A stretch of DNA of 64,000 nucleotides from Thioalkalivibrio sp. ALJ24. Lineage in GTDB: Bacteria; Pseudomonadota; Gammaproteobacteria; Ectothiorhodospirales; Ectothiorhodospiraceae. The notes below the pieces were generated by a model. It made no database searches, was not told the DNA's origin, and was given only the letters and a program-made list of their open reading frames with translations. The DNA lies in contig NZ_KB898730.1 of NCBI RefSeq assembly GCF_000377785.1, forward strand, positions 117,098-181,097. The letters run 5' to 3'. Below, piece after piece: positions 1-8,239 of the stretch. Numbering within the stretch: the first letter of the stretch is position 1; each line of letters begins with the position of its first letter. The position numbers were made by a program, and so were the translations under genes.

Positions 1-120
1 GAATACACTGGGCTGTTGATTGCTGAAGCGGAAAAACGTGATCCGGACTTAAAGCCAGTTAAAGTGTCTGGTAAAGAGGTCATGGATGAAGCAAGCCGGC
101 AAGAAAGTGATAACCGCTAA
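1..120 (+). CDS. 3' end of an unidentified cassette gene (partial)
   Basis: Frame 1 is open from the window edge to a TAA at 118-120, giving the last 39 residues of a protein (ending ASRQESDNR). The tail is charged and hydrophilic, with no motif I recognise. The stop codon lies inside the left end of an attC-like palindrome (115-174), the usual arrangement for an integron cassette gene. The missing 5' part lies upstream of the window, so the product cannot be named. Confidence 0.5.
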   Translation, partial: EYTGLLIAEAEKRDPDLKPVKVSGKEVMDEASRQESDNR

Positions 121-174
121 CCATCGGTTGCAGGTGACACTCGTACCTCGCGTACCTGAACCGGAGTGTTAGGT
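115..174. other. attC-like recombination site 1
   Basis: A 60-bp imperfect palindrome follows the stop of the partial gene. The left arm has CTAAC then CGGTTGCAGGT. The right arm has ACCTGAACCGG then GTTAGGT. The two arms pair with one bulged base around a loop of about 18 nt. The right end GTTAGGT (168-174) fits the integron GTTRRRY core. The next gene starts 20 nt downstream. Confidence 0.7.
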
Positions 175-193
175 AGAAAAAGCGTCGGAAGCC

Positions 194-667
194 ATGGGTG
201 AATATAACCTAGAATTTGCGGAAGCTATGGCTGAGGCCAGCAATCTAATTCTTCATAGCGAATCCTTGCACGAGGAAGGACAGCGAGCCGCTTTGTATAC
301 AGCTTTGGTTGCGTGCGAGATAGCGCTTAAATATGCACTATCTGAGGCAGGGGTAACGGTACCCAAGACGCACGATCTTTCAAAGCTCATGGGTCTCGTG
401 TCAGATTGCTCCATTGAGGACGTGGATTCAAACGGGGCTATCAAGCGCGTCCCGGCGAGTCGCATACGGGGTGTCTCCGCCAGCGACAATTATAGTGATG
501 CCACGCTCGGTAATTTGCTTGAGGCAGAGGAGTTTGGCGCATCTAAATTTCCCAACGAAATTCGCTATGGTCGTACGCTAGAGCACTTCCCAGCATCGGT
601 CATGCAGCAAGCCAGTCTTAAGCTTATTGCCTGGGTTAAATGCTATGCTCCAAGCATTCAAGCCTAA
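194..667 (+). CDS. Small HEPN-like cassette protein
   Basis: This encodes 157 aa, mostly helical. Residues 30-50 carry an ALYTALVACEIALKYAL helix, followed by a KTHDLSKLM segment and a C-terminal FPNEIRYGRTLEH segment. That order (long helix, 'HDL' linker, polar C-terminal helix) is typical of HEPN-fold proteins found in toxin-antitoxin and defence loci, and R-Y-G-R-T-L-E-H could be an Rx6H version of the catalytic motif. No signal peptide or membrane segment is seen. It lies between two attC-like sites and has lower GC than the chromosome on the right, as expected for a captured cassette. HEPN membership is inferred from pattern, and the target (probably RNA if active) is unknown. Confidence 0.55.
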   Translation: MGEYNLEFAEAMAEASNLILHSESLHEEGQRAALYTALVACEIALKYALSEAGVTVPKTHDLSKLMGLVSDCSIEDVDSNGAIKRVPASRIRGVSASDNYSDATLGNLLEAEEFGASKFPNEIRYGRTLEHFPASVMQQASLKLIAWVKCYAPSIQA

Positions 668-763
668 CAAAGCGCATCAATAAGGGGCTGACGGGCGCCG
701 GACGCCCTTTTCGTTGAGTCTGCGCATCCACTACAAGGGCGCCGTTGTGCGCTGGCGTTATCA
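664..763. other. attC-like recombination site 2
   Basis: The site begins with GCCTAAC (664-670), a match to the RYYYAAC core that overlaps the TAA stop of the HEPN-like gene, and ends near GTTATCA (757-763). The arms AGCGCATCAA and TTGTGCGCT pair across a long, partly self-complementary centre. At about 100 bp it is longer than site 1 but within the usual attC range. Confidence 0.65.
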
Positions 764-1394
764 ATAAGACCGACGGATCATGATGACTTGGTGGGGGAGA
801 ACCGGCTGGCTTATCGGGTGCGCGCTACTCGCATCGATATTGACTGCTGTGGTTGCTGTCGTGTGGCTCGCGCAAGCCTCGATCGGAGTGGACCCGCCGC
901 ACTTGTATACTCTAGTCGCAGCTTCTTTCGGTCTCATCATAGCGGTCTGGAGCGGATCGATCTCGTTTAGGGTTTCAAAACAAGCTGAAAGAGATCGATA
1001 CCCGTTTCCGCTGCCTGAAATTGACCTTCGGAGCAGGCCAGTTCTATACCTGTTTCGCGTAAAAACTACGGAATCAGCGCAGCCAAGAATATTTTTATTA
1101 AATGGGATAACGAAGACTACCCAAAGCATAACGATGGCGCAGCGCCGTTTTCTCGAGACGATGGGGGGAGCTATATGCCCGCCCTTGGGGCTGGCCAATC
1201 AATTGCGGGGTATCTGGGTTCGGTTGTGGATAAGGAGCGGGCCTTGGGGTATCAATGGAGTGGTGTCGTGAGATTCGAGACTACATTAGGTAAATCTTGT
1301 GCGGAGCCCTTCGTGATCGGTGACTCTCAATATAAGAAGCCGCTTTGTACGATACAGAGTGGACAGGAATTGTGGCCGCACTGTCTAAATTCAT

Positions 1395-2439
1395 CCTGAT
1401 TATCAATGAAGCTCATCCAGGCTCACTGAGTGAGCCACCCCCGGGCGTACGCTGGAGGTCCACATCCAGCGGAGAGCGGCATCATGGCGCAGAACCGGAT
1501 TCAGTTTCAGCAGGGCCTGTCGTTGCCGGCGTTCCTGGCGCGTTACGGCACGGAGGCTCAGTGCGAATCGGCGCTCGAGGAGGCCCGCTGGCCGGACGGC
1601 TTTCGCTGTCCACGCTGCGGGGGCGGGGCCCACTGCGTACTGCACAGGCCGCGCAAGTGGTTTCAGTGCCAGGTCTGCCGGCACCAGGCCTCGCTGACCG
1701 CCGGCACCGTGATGCAGGGGACCAAGCTGCCGCTGACCACGTGGTTTCTGGCCATCTATCTGATCGGTCAGGACAAGACCGGGCTTTCGGCCCTGGAGCT
1801 GAAGCGTCAGCCGGGAGTCAGCTACCCCACTGCCTGGGCACTGCACCACAAGCTGATGAAGGCGATGGCCGAGCGGGAGGCACACTATACGCTCGACGGC
1901 ATCGTGCAGGTGGATGATGCCTATCTGGGCGGCGAACGGACCGGGGGCAAAGTGGGACGCGGGTCGGAGAACAAGGTGGCGTTCGTGGCGGCGGTCTCGC
2001 TCGACGACGCTGGGCATCCGCGACGAGCCAAGCTGACGCCGGTGAAAACCTCCAGCGCCGAAGTCATGGGCCAGTGGGCCCGCACCTGGCTGGCGCCGGG
2101 CAGCACCGTCCGCTCCGACGGTCTGGGCTGCTTCCGGGCGGTCACGCAGGCCGATTGCCGGCATGAGCCCACGGTCGGGGGCGGCCGCAAGTCCCGGGAT
2201 CTGCCCGAGTTCCAGTGGGTCAACACGGTGCTTGGCAACCTGAAGACCCGCCTGAGCGGAGCGCACCATGCGTTTGCGTTCGTCAGGTACGCCGAGCGAT
2301 ACCTCGCGGCCTTTGCCTATCGCTTCAACCGCCGTTTCGATCTGGCGGCATTGCCCAAGCGGCTGCTAGTCGCTGCCGTGGGCTATGGGCCCGCACCCCT
2401 CTGCTCCCTACGGTCGGCGGAGTCTCATTGATAATCAGG
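1395..2439 (+). mobile_element. IS1595-family insertion sequence, complete
   Basis: This is a 1045-bp element bounded by perfect 15-bp terminal inverted repeats (CCTGATTATCAATGA at 1395-1409; its complement at 2425-2439). It is flanked by the 8-bp direct repeat AAATTCAT (1387-1394 and 2440-2447), the duplication length typical of IS1595 elements. It carries one transposase gene in the + direction, whose TGA stop (2429-2431) lies inside the right inverted repeat. The intact ends and identical target copies suggest a fairly recent insertion. Confidence 0.93.
1484..2431 (+). CDS. IS1595-family (ISXO2-like) transposase
   Basis: 315 aa from ATG 1484; an upstream in-frame start at 1430 would add 18 unlikely residues. 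The N-terminal third has a zinc ribbon (RCPRCGG then CQVCRHQ, about residues 38-65). The catalytic ISXO2-like domain follows, with VQVDDAYLGGE, a second acidic region RSDGLGCF, and the WVNTVLGNLKTRLSGAHH segment typical of the family. It catalyses cut-and-paste transposition of its own element. High GC and GC-rich codon use match the right-hand chromosome rather than the AT-richer cassettes it sits in. No frameshift or internal stop is present, so it may be active. Confidence 0.93.
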   Translation: MAQNRIQFQQGLSLPAFLARYGTEAQCESALEEARWPDGFRCPRCGGGAHCVLHRPRKWFQCQVCRHQASLTAGTVMQGTKLPLTTWFLAIYLIGQDKTGLSALELKRQPGVSYPTAWALHHKLMKAMAEREAHYTLDGIVQVDDAYLGGERTGGKVGRGSENKVAFVAAVSLDDAGHPRRAKLTPVKTSSAEVMGQWARTWLAPGSTVRSDGLGCFRAVTQADCRHEPTVGGGRKSRDLPEFQWVNTVLGNLKTRLSGAHHAFAFVRYAERYLAAFAYRFNRRFDLAALPKRLLVAAVGYGPAPLCSLRSAESH

Positions 2440-2472
2440 AAATTCATGGCGCGTAGACCGAAAAAAGGAGAA

Positions 2473-2553
2473 TGCTAACAAAGGCGTCAACTTGGACTGG
2501 CTTAACCTTCGTCTTCGCTACGGGTAAGCTAGCCGGTTACGGTAGGGTTGGCA
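2473..2553. other. attC-like recombination site 3
   Basis: The site starts with GCTAAC at the stop of the split membrane-protein cassette and ends with GTTGGCA (2547-2553). The right arm, read in complement (GCCAAC, then CCGTAACCGGCTAGCTTA), aligns with the left arm (GCTAAC, then GCGTCAACTTGGACTGGCTTA) with several bulges, and the centre is short. The cores are degenerate, so I am less sure of its exact limits. Confidence 0.5.
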
Positions 2554-2569
2554 TGCTTGGAGTACCCGT

Positions 2570-3166
2570 GTGAAAACAGGCGAATACCCAGATCTGTTCT
2601 CATCAGGCGATGGGTCTCATGATTGGCAGTTGACCGCATGTCTGAACTTCTCGTTAGACCAACGCCATGGCTACGTTGAGGGATACAAGCGAGCGGCGGA
2701 GGTGCTCATCGCCCATGTTGGCGAAGAGCGGCAAGACCAAGACTATTTTGTATATCCCATTGTTTTTATGTACCGGCAGCACTTGGAGTTGCAGCTAAAG
2801 GGGATCATTCTCCTCGCGCGCAGGCTTCTACAAAGACCCGAAGAAGGGCATCCAACCCATCACAAACTTAACTGTTTGTGGTCACTAGCCAAAGGCTTGG
2901 CCAGGGACGTCTGGGCAGATCATGGTGACCCACCGGAGTTCGCGGCTGCGGATCACTTCATAGAACAGTTTTCCACGGTTGACCCCGAATCCATGGCTTT
3001 TCGCTATCCAGATAAGAAGGATGGGTCCCCCTCACTTCCGGGAATCACGCATATCAACTTTGACCATCTGCAGCAATGTATGAACCAGATTATACCATTC
3101 CTTGATAGCATTGCATGCGGCGTTGAGAATAAGCTTGATGAAATGGAGAGCCACCCCAACGATTAG
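2570..3166 (+). CDS. Cassette-encoded hypothetical protein, HEPN-like helical architecture
   Basis: 198 aa from a GTG start 17 nt after the preceding attC-like site. It is largely helical. The centre holds a YPIVFMYRQHLELQLKGII helix and then a HKLNCLWSLAK segment, resembling the long helix and 'H-x-L' portion of HEPN-like and abortive-infection-type proteins, but no clear Rx4-6H motif is visible, so nuclease activity is not supported. There is no signal peptide or transmembrane helix. Moderate GC and the surrounding attC-like sites mark it as a mobile cassette. Function unknown. Confidence 0.6.
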   Translation: MKTGEYPDLFSSGDGSHDWQLTACLNFSLDQRHGYVEGYKRAAEVLIAHVGEERQDQDYFVYPIVFMYRQHLELQLKGIILLARRLLQRPEEGHPTHHKLNCLWSLAKGLARDVWADHGDPPEFAAADHFIEQFSTVDPESMAFRYPDKKDGSPSLPGITHINFDHLQQCMNQIIPFLDSIACGVENKLDEMESHPND

Positions 3167-3167
3167 T

Positions 3168-3236
3168 TCTAATGTAGGATGCCAGCAATACGCTCGAGCG
3201 GACGCGTTGGCGCGCCACTCAGCGCTAACGTTAGGA
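3168..3236. other. attC-like recombination site 4
   Basis: This starts just after the TAG stop of the previous gene (TCTAATG, 3168-3174) and ends with GCTAACGTTAGGA (GTTAGGA at 3230-3236). The interior contains short palindromes (CGCTCGAGCG, GGCGCGCC) in place of a clean stem. Position between two cassette genes and the right-hand GTTAGG core are the main support. Confidence 0.5.
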
Positions 3237-3261
3237 TTGACAGCAGCCAGGTGAAGGATTC

Positions 3262-4560
3262 ATGAACACGTGCATGACAATTACCTGTGGTACGTGTGAG
3301 CAAGATACCGACTGCAGGATTGGATATTCGAATCGACTCATTCAGCCAATCGAGTTTTCATGCCCACATTGTCATTCGCAACTGGAAATCATATTAGACA
3401 TCTCCGACGCCCCTCGTGCCAAATTCAGTTTTAATGGGTGTGAACCATCTATGCACCAAGCCAATGGCCCTTTCTCCGGGGCAAACCCTTTTGTCGACCT
3501 TCATTTGGATTTCCCGGTTAAATTCGGCGAGTATGTGCAAGGCGGCACACCATGGTTTTCTTCACTTGCGCAAGTGGAGGAAGCGACGGGCGGGGACCGA
3601 AGGAAAGCTTTTGAGATGTCCCAGTTTCATTCGGATAGGTTGCATGCTCTGAATCAGCTCTATCCAAAGTCCGAAGAGCTGAAGCGGATAATCAATCTTT
3701 ATCATGGAAAGAATAAGCAACTTTTCCAGCGAAGGGCGGCAGAATATCTTGAGGAAGATGAAGAGCAATCCCTTCTTCCACAAGATCTGAATGCTACCCT
3801 TTATCGGGTTATAGCCAAAGCCTTCTTCCCATTTGTCGTGCATGAACATGGGAGGGAGATTTCGGAAAAATTGCCGAGGATGCTCTTCGCACTCGACAGA
3901 GCGGCCTTGGATTCGTTTATTGATGAGATATTTAGTTCAGGATTCATAGATGCCCTTCAGAGAGATTGTCTGAAGATATACCCAAAGATATTTGATGCGG
4001 AGCTACCATTGCGGCCTGCACTATTTCTAGACCTTATCAAGGGAGAAGAGTCAGAAATTGTGGCTGGGCGCGTTTCGTCAAGCGACTTTTATAGCTTCAA
4101 GGACCTCTACAAAGATATTCTAGAAGTTATCGGTAGGCAACTCGTGCTTGTCTCCGGGATAAATAATCTTTTACATAGAGGAGATGCAAACTCGTTTAGG
4201 ACTATTGATGGGGGCGCATTGAGTAGTCTGCAAAAATTCTCCGAAAAGACTCTTTCCGACAAGTTCAAGTACCTAGATGACTGCTGGTACGACTTCTCCC
4301 AACACGTTTTTAACCTTGGGCTGCGCAATGCCGTCGCCCACAATAACGTTCTGTACAACCAATCAACACAGGTTATTACCTATTTTCCAGATGGTGGCCG
4401 ACTTGATAACGCTCAAGGGGAAGACCTTGCGTTTCTTGATTTCATGCGTTTGCTGCTCATCTCATTCCGAGAAATGCATAATCTACATCACGTCATTAAG
4501 TCTCTTTATTATTACAAGTTTCTAATCTACGACCAGCGACCTGCCCATGAACAATCCTAA
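3262..4560 (+). CDS. Zinc-ribbon protein with C-terminal HEPN-type Rx4H motif
   Basis: 432 aa. The N-terminus has paired cysteines (CGTCE near residue 9, CPHCH near residue 34), likely a zinc ribbon. A long helical region follows. Near residue 355 is LGLRNAVAHNN, which contains R-N-A-V-A-H, an exact Rx4H motif of the HEPN superfamily, whose members are often metal-independent RNases in toxin and phage-defence systems. No membrane segment is seen. It is the longest cassette gene here, AT-rich compared with the chromosome, and lies between attC-like sites. RNase activity is an inference from one motif. Confidence 0.65.
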   Translation: MNTCMTITCGTCEQDTDCRIGYSNRLIQPIEFSCPHCHSQLEIILDISDAPRAKFSFNGCEPSMHQANGPFSGANPFVDLHLDFPVKFGEYVQGGTPWFSSLAQVEEATGGDRRKAFEMSQFHSDRLHALNQLYPKSEELKRIINLYHGKNKQLFQRRAAEYLEEDEEQSLLPQDLNATLYRVIAKAFFPFVVHEHGREISEKLPRMLFALDRAALDSFIDEIFSSGFIDALQRDCLKIYPKIFDAELPLRPALFLDLIKGEESEIVAGRVSSSDFYSFKDLYKDILEVIGRQLVLVSGINNLLHRGDANSFRTIDGGALSSLQKFSEKTLSDKFKYLDDCWYDFSQHVFNLGLRNAVAHNNVLYNQSTQVITYFPDGGRLDNAQGEDLAFLDFMRLLLISFREMHNLHHVIKSLYYYKFLIYDQRPAHEQS

Positions 4561-4641
4561 TAATGGCGTGAATGCGGATGATCAAGAACGGCGCCGCCTT
4601 GCTCAGCTGTGTTCGGCTGCCGGTTACGCGAAGTGTTAGCT
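4555..4641. other. attC-like recombination site 5
   Basis: The site overlaps the TAA of the zinc-ribbon/HEPN gene (CCTAATA core, 4556-4562) and ends at GTTAGCT (4635-4641). The left arm CTAATAATGGCGTGAATGCGG and the complement of the right arm (CTAACACTTCGCGTAACCGG) match at about two thirds of positions, a good imperfect palindrome. It is the last site I can see. Confidence 0.6.
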
Positions 4642-4848
4642 TCCGCGATGAAGTCAAATCTTTCCTTTCGGGTGCTGGAATGTGGCGGCCTTCCGAGCCG
4701 ATACAATCGATACCGGGGCCCTGTGCCAAAACACCGGAGGCGCCGTTATGACGGCTTCTAGGGGAGCTTCGCACGCAGTTTACTTGAGGGTGGGATCAAC
4801 AGGTGGGCTTCCCTTGCTGCGAGTAGTCAGGGTTTTCGATGGAAAGCG

Positions 4849-5133
4849 GTGGCGCAAGAAGCGGATGGGGTCGTGGAGTGGGCTATCGCGGCATCCGCGG
4901 TTGACGGCGAGATAAAGCAATACCATTCGATGAACGATGGTGCTTTGAAGTACGGATACACGTTTGGGGAGCGCCTCCGTCGTAGTCCGGTGGGTCGGAC
5001 CCCGATTGTTCATTCGGAGATAGAGAATGTGGATGTTGCGTCCGCGGTAGAGGGATACCCTGGATATATTGAATTATTTCGGGGTGTTTTGGACCCTGAG
5101 AAGTGTCTTGGTGGTGTTCGTTTTTTAGGCTAG
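4849..5133 (+). CDS. Hypothetical protein, possible last cassette gene
   Basis: An open frame of 94 aa from a GTG at 4849 to TAG 5133; the frame is open upstream to about 4757 but offers no better start. No recognisable domain. A second frame (ATG 4748, ending 4915) also reads plausibly, so a frameshift between the two is possible. It sits after the last attC-like site, and no attC is visible downstream, so it is either a terminal cassette that lost its site or plain island DNA. Weakly supported. Confidence 0.3.
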   Translation: MAQEADGVVEWAIAASAVDGEIKQYHSMNDGALKYGYTFGERLRRSPVGRTPIVHSEIENVDVASAVEGYPGYIELFRGVLDPEKCLGGVRFLG

Positions 5134-5141
5134 TCCTTATG

Positions 5142-5155
5142 TTTTATATATAAAA
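5142..5155. promoter_or_regulatory. AT palindrome upstream of the defence operon
   Basis: TTTTATATATAAAA is a perfect 14-bp palindrome in otherwise GC-rich DNA, 58 bp before the ATG of the DUF6361 gene. It could supply a -10 region, a repressor operator, or both. A purine-rich ribosome-binding stretch (GGAGGAGAGAGGGAAAG) lies between it and the start codon. Confidence 0.45.
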
Positions 5156-5213
5156 TGGATTAGGGTGGCTTTCGGATAAGAAGCAAGACGGTCGGAGGAG
5201 AGAGGGAAAGCGA

Positions 5214-6446
5214 ATGCTCCAGTCGAAACTCGCTTGGCTTGACCACGACGCGGATGCGCGTGAGCGCAGTATGCGCGTCCTGGCGATGTTCGAGGAGCGC
5301 GATACGCGTGACGAGCTGGGTCTCGGTGCGATTCGGGACAACCTGGCGGATCTGCTTTTTCCGGGCACGAGTACGATCCAGACGCGCTTGCGCTACATGC
5401 TGCTGGTGGCGTGGGTGTATCAGCAGGTAGAGGCGGAGTTGGCGCAGGGGGCGCTTGCGGCGGAGAAGGTGCCGGCCCGGGCGGCGGATCTGGAGTTTCG
5501 CATTGTGGATGTGCTGCGTGAGTCGGACGACCGGGCCGGAGTGTTCGGCATCGGATCCGGCCGTACGCTGCAGCGATTACCCAGTTCGGTGTATTGGGCG
5601 GGGCTGGCTTCGTGGGGCATTCGCAAGGTGCCGCTGTCGCAGGAGCGTTACCACCGGAGTGTGGCTGGCCTGGTGGAGCAGCGGCGAGAGTATGGTCGCC
5701 TGGAGGGTCAGGGTGGCTCCGGTTCCGGGGATTCGGAGTACCGTACCTGGCACCCGGGCTTGCCGAAGCCACCCGACGGCTTCCCGGGCGGGGTGTCCCT
5801 GGCGCTCGAGGTTGGGGAAGCGGAGTTTCTGCTGGACCGGGTGCGCGAGAGCCACCCCACCAGTCTGCTGGCTCACCTGTTCGAAGGTTGCGCCCCGGCG
5901 GACGTGACTTATCCCTGGGAGCATCCCGATCGGGCGAGTTTCAGTGAGCGGCAGCAGGCACTGCTGGATCAGGCGGAGAAACTTGCGGTGCTCGCCCAGG
6001 GGGCGTTCCTGCTCTACAACCTGGCATTGTCGGAACGTCGCGAACGCGAGGAGTGGGTGGAGTACTACCAGCAGTGGCTGGACGACTGGACCGAGTCGGC
6101 TCACGCATTGCCATTCGCGGAATGGAACCTCGACGAACTCTTCGCGCTGACCGAGGTGGGGGCGCTGCGGGTGCCCGAAGGCGCAAGGCGCTTTTTGCGG
6201 GACTGGCGGGAACGCGTCGTGGCTTGCGGCAGCGACGGGGCGCGGTTGCGGGCCGATGAGGCGGCGCGTGATCTGGTACGGCGGCGCGAAACACTGCTGA
6301 AAAAGGCGCGCTCGCGCTTTACCAACCCACAGGCGCTGACGCAGTGGAGCGGCCAGTCGGGAGCCCATCGCTACAACTATCGGTGGCCGACGGTGATGCG
6401 TTTCCACCGGGATCTGCACACGGCGTTGTACGGCGAGGAGGGGTAA
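5214..6446 (+). CDS. DUF6361 family protein, first gene of helicase/PLD defence operon
   Basis: 410 aa. The N-terminal 60 residues (SKLAWLDHDADARER, then FEERDTRDELGLGAIRD, then LLFPGTSTIQTR) match the opening I know for DUF6361 proteins. The rest is helical and tryptophan-rich with no recognisable catalytic motif, and ends ...FHRDLHTALYGEEG. Its TAA shares one base with the ATG of the PLD gene (TAATG), so translation is coupled. In other genomes DUF6361 genes are usually found, as far as I recall, beside a phospholipase D-like gene and a helicase near DNA methylases, as here. Probably an accessory or recognition subunit of a phage-defence complex; its biochemical role is unknown. Confidence 0.75.
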   Translation: MLQSKLAWLDHDADARERSMRVLAMFEERDTRDELGLGAIRDNLADLLFPGTSTIQTRLRYMLLVAWVYQQVEAELAQGALAAEKVPARAADLEFRIVDVLRESDDRAGVFGIGSGRTLQRLPSSVYWAGLASWGIRKVPLSQERYHRSVAGLVEQRREYGRLEGQGGSGSGDSEYRTWHPGLPKPPDGFPGGVSLALEVGEAEFLLDRVRESHPTSLLAHLFEGCAPADVTYPWEHPDRASFSERQQALLDQAEKLAVLAQGAFLLYNLALSERREREEWVEYYQQWLDDWTESAHALPFAEWNLDELFALTEVGALRVPEGARRFLRDWRERVVACGSDGARLRADEAARDLVRRRETLLKKARSRFTNPQALTQWSGQSGAHRYNYRWPTVMRFHRDLHTALYGEEG

Positions 6447-8239
6447 TGCTGGACCCCAACGGGCGCAACCTGTACACCAGCCTGCTTACGCCACCGCCCG
6501 GTTACTCGCTGGACCAGGCGCTGGGCACCACTTTCTCGCTCGACATTCCCACGCTGCTGACCATCCCGGTCCATCTGTCGCTGCTCGGAGCCGGGCGGAG
6601 CGATGACGGAATCGCGGTGTACGAATCGGTCCGGCGCACGATGGATCGGGTGACGCTCTATCTCCAGCGCGGCCAGATGCGCGCGCCGAAGGACGGCAAC
6701 CATCTTTTCGGGCTGCTGGAGCCGTGCATGGTGGAGGTGGACCCGCCCGGCGACGGGGTGTTTCACCCCAAGGTCTGGGTGCTGCGCTTCCAGCCGGACC
6801 CGGGGGTACAGGAACCGCCGCTGCTGCGGGTGGCGATCCTGTCGCGCAATGTCACCGATGATCGCTCCTGGGATCTCTCGCTGCAGCTTGATGGCGTGCT
6901 GGGCGAGGAAAGCATTGAGTCGAACCGGCCCCTGGCGCGGTTGGTGGAGAGTCTGCCGGGGCTGGCGACGCGGGAATTGGATGCGGATCGGCACGCGCAG
7001 GCCCGGGATCTGGCCCGCGATCTGATGACTTGCGACTTCGCGTTGCCCGATGGCGCCGAAACCCTGGAGTTTGTGGTTCCGGGACTGCCGGGGAAGCGCT
7101 GGGAATCCGAGCCGGGCGGCCGCCTGGCGGTGATCTCGCCGTTTCTGAAGGATGCGGCGCTGCGTCGGCTGGCCGATGCCAGTTCCGAACCGGTGGCGTT
7201 GATTTCGCGGCCGGAGGAGCTGGAGCAGGTATCGCCGGAAGTCTGCGGTGCGTTCGATGCTTGTTATGTGCTGCATGAAGCGGCCGAGACAGAAGACAAC
7301 GAGGGCGAGATCGACCACGACACTCACGGTCTGCATGCCAAGGCGTGGATCCGCGAGCAGGGCACACGCACGTCGATCACCCTGGGCTCGGCGAACGTGA
7401 CGGATGCCGCATTGCTGGCGCAGCACAACCTCGAGGTGATGGCGACTTTGACCGGGCCGCGCCGCAAGCTGGGCGGTATCGACGACCTGCTGGGCGAAAA
7501 GGGTCTCGGGAGTGTGCTTCAGCACTGGGCACCCGGGGAGGATGTCTCTGACGAGGACGTGGAAAAGGTCCGGGCGCGCGAGCGGCTGGAGCAAGTCCGT
7601 ACGGCGCTGGCCCGTGGCGGGTTGAAGGTTGTGTGCGAGCCCGGCAGTGCCCAGGGTATGTGGCGTTTGTGGCTGGCCGGGGGCGTCGAGGTGCCGGAAT
7701 CGGTGGCCTGCCGCGCGTGGCCGGTGAGCCGGCGGCCGAATGAGGCGGTGACGCTTGAGGCGGCTCAGGAAGAACATCGGACGGAGCTGGCCCATGGTGG
7801 ACCCGCGTACCTGACCGGTGTGATTGCCTTCGAGCTGACGGATCCGGCCGCGGAGCCGCTGCGTTTTGCACTGAACCTGCCGATCGAGGGTTTGCCCGCG
7901 GAGGACCGCGAGGCGGCGATTCTGCGTGCCGTGGTGGAGAACCGCGACGGGTTCCTGCGCTATTTGATGCTGCTGCTGGCCGGCGATGATGCCTCCGCAG
8001 CGGCCTTCATGCCGATCGCGGGAAGCGGCCATGGACACTGGCACAAGGCTGCGCTGGATGAGCTGCCGCTGCTGGAGGAGATGACCCGCTGTTACAGCCG
8101 CGAACCGGAACGCCTGCAGGATATTGCGGAGATGATCGAGCGCTTGCAAAGACGCGTCGGTGGCTCCGAGTTGGTGCCGCCGGAGTTCGAGGCTCTTTGG
8201 CGTACGTACCAGGAAGCGATGGAGCGCCGCGATGGATAA
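6446..8239 (+). CDS. Phospholipase D-like (HKD nuclease family) defence protein
   Basis: 597 aa from ATG 6446, which overlaps the previous stop. Two HxK elements are visible: HPKVWVLRF (about residue 105) followed by a serine/asparagine stretch (LSRNVTDDRSWD), and HAKAWIRE (about residue 295) followed by LGSANVTDAAL. Each pair resembles half of the HxK(x)nN signature of PLD-family nucleases, so the protein could form a complete active site. The D of the HKD motif is not clear in either copy. The C-terminal 250 residues are unassigned. Its last 8 bp overlap the helicase gene. It is likely the nuclease partner of the downstream helicase, though a phosphodiesterase or structural role is possible. 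Confidence 0.8.
   Translation: MLDPNGRNLYTSLLTPPPGYSLDQALGTTFSLDIPTLLTIPVHLSLLGAGRSDDGIAVYESVRRTMDRVTLYLQRGQMRAPKDGNHLFGLLEPCMVEVDPPGDGVFHPKVWVLRFQPDPGVQEPPLLRVAILSRNVTDDRSWDLSLQLDGVLGEESIESNRPLARLVESLPGLATRELDADRHAQARDLARDLMTCDFALPDGAETLEFVVPGLPGKRWESEPGGRLAVISPFLKDAALRRLADASSEPVALISRPEELEQVSPEVCGAFDACYVLHEAAETEDNEGEIDHDTHGLHAKAWIREQGTRTSITLGSANVTDAALLAQHNLEVMATLTGPRRKLGGIDDLLGEKGLGSVLQHWAPGEDVSDEDVEKVRARERLEQVRTALARGGLKVVCEPGSAQGMWRLWLAGGVEVPESVACRAWPVSRRPNEAVTLEAAQEEHRTELAHGGPAYLTGVIAFELTDPAAEPLRFALNLPIEGLPAEDREAAILRAVVENRDGFLRYLMLLLAGDDASAAAFMPIAGSGHGHWHKAALDELPLLEEMTRCYSREPERLQDIAEMIERLQRRVGGSELVPPEFEALWRTYQEAMERRDG

Larger units (their letters stand above)
780..2478 (+). pseudogene. Cassette-encoded membrane protein, frameshifted and split by IS1595
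   Basis: The N-terminus has two clear transmembrane helices (about residues 9-30 and 42-62), followed by a soluble domain. Near 1062-1066 the frame is lost in a run of five A. Adding one A joins ...VLYLFRVK to NYGISAAKNIFIKW, a sensible continuation that stays open to the IS insertion. Removing the IS (1395-2439) and one target copy rejoins ...HCLN to SWRVDRKKGEC with TAA at 2476-2478, right at the next attC-like site. So this was a two-helix membrane protein of about 215 aa of unknown role, later broken twice. The A-run could also be a sequencing error. Confidence 0.7.
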
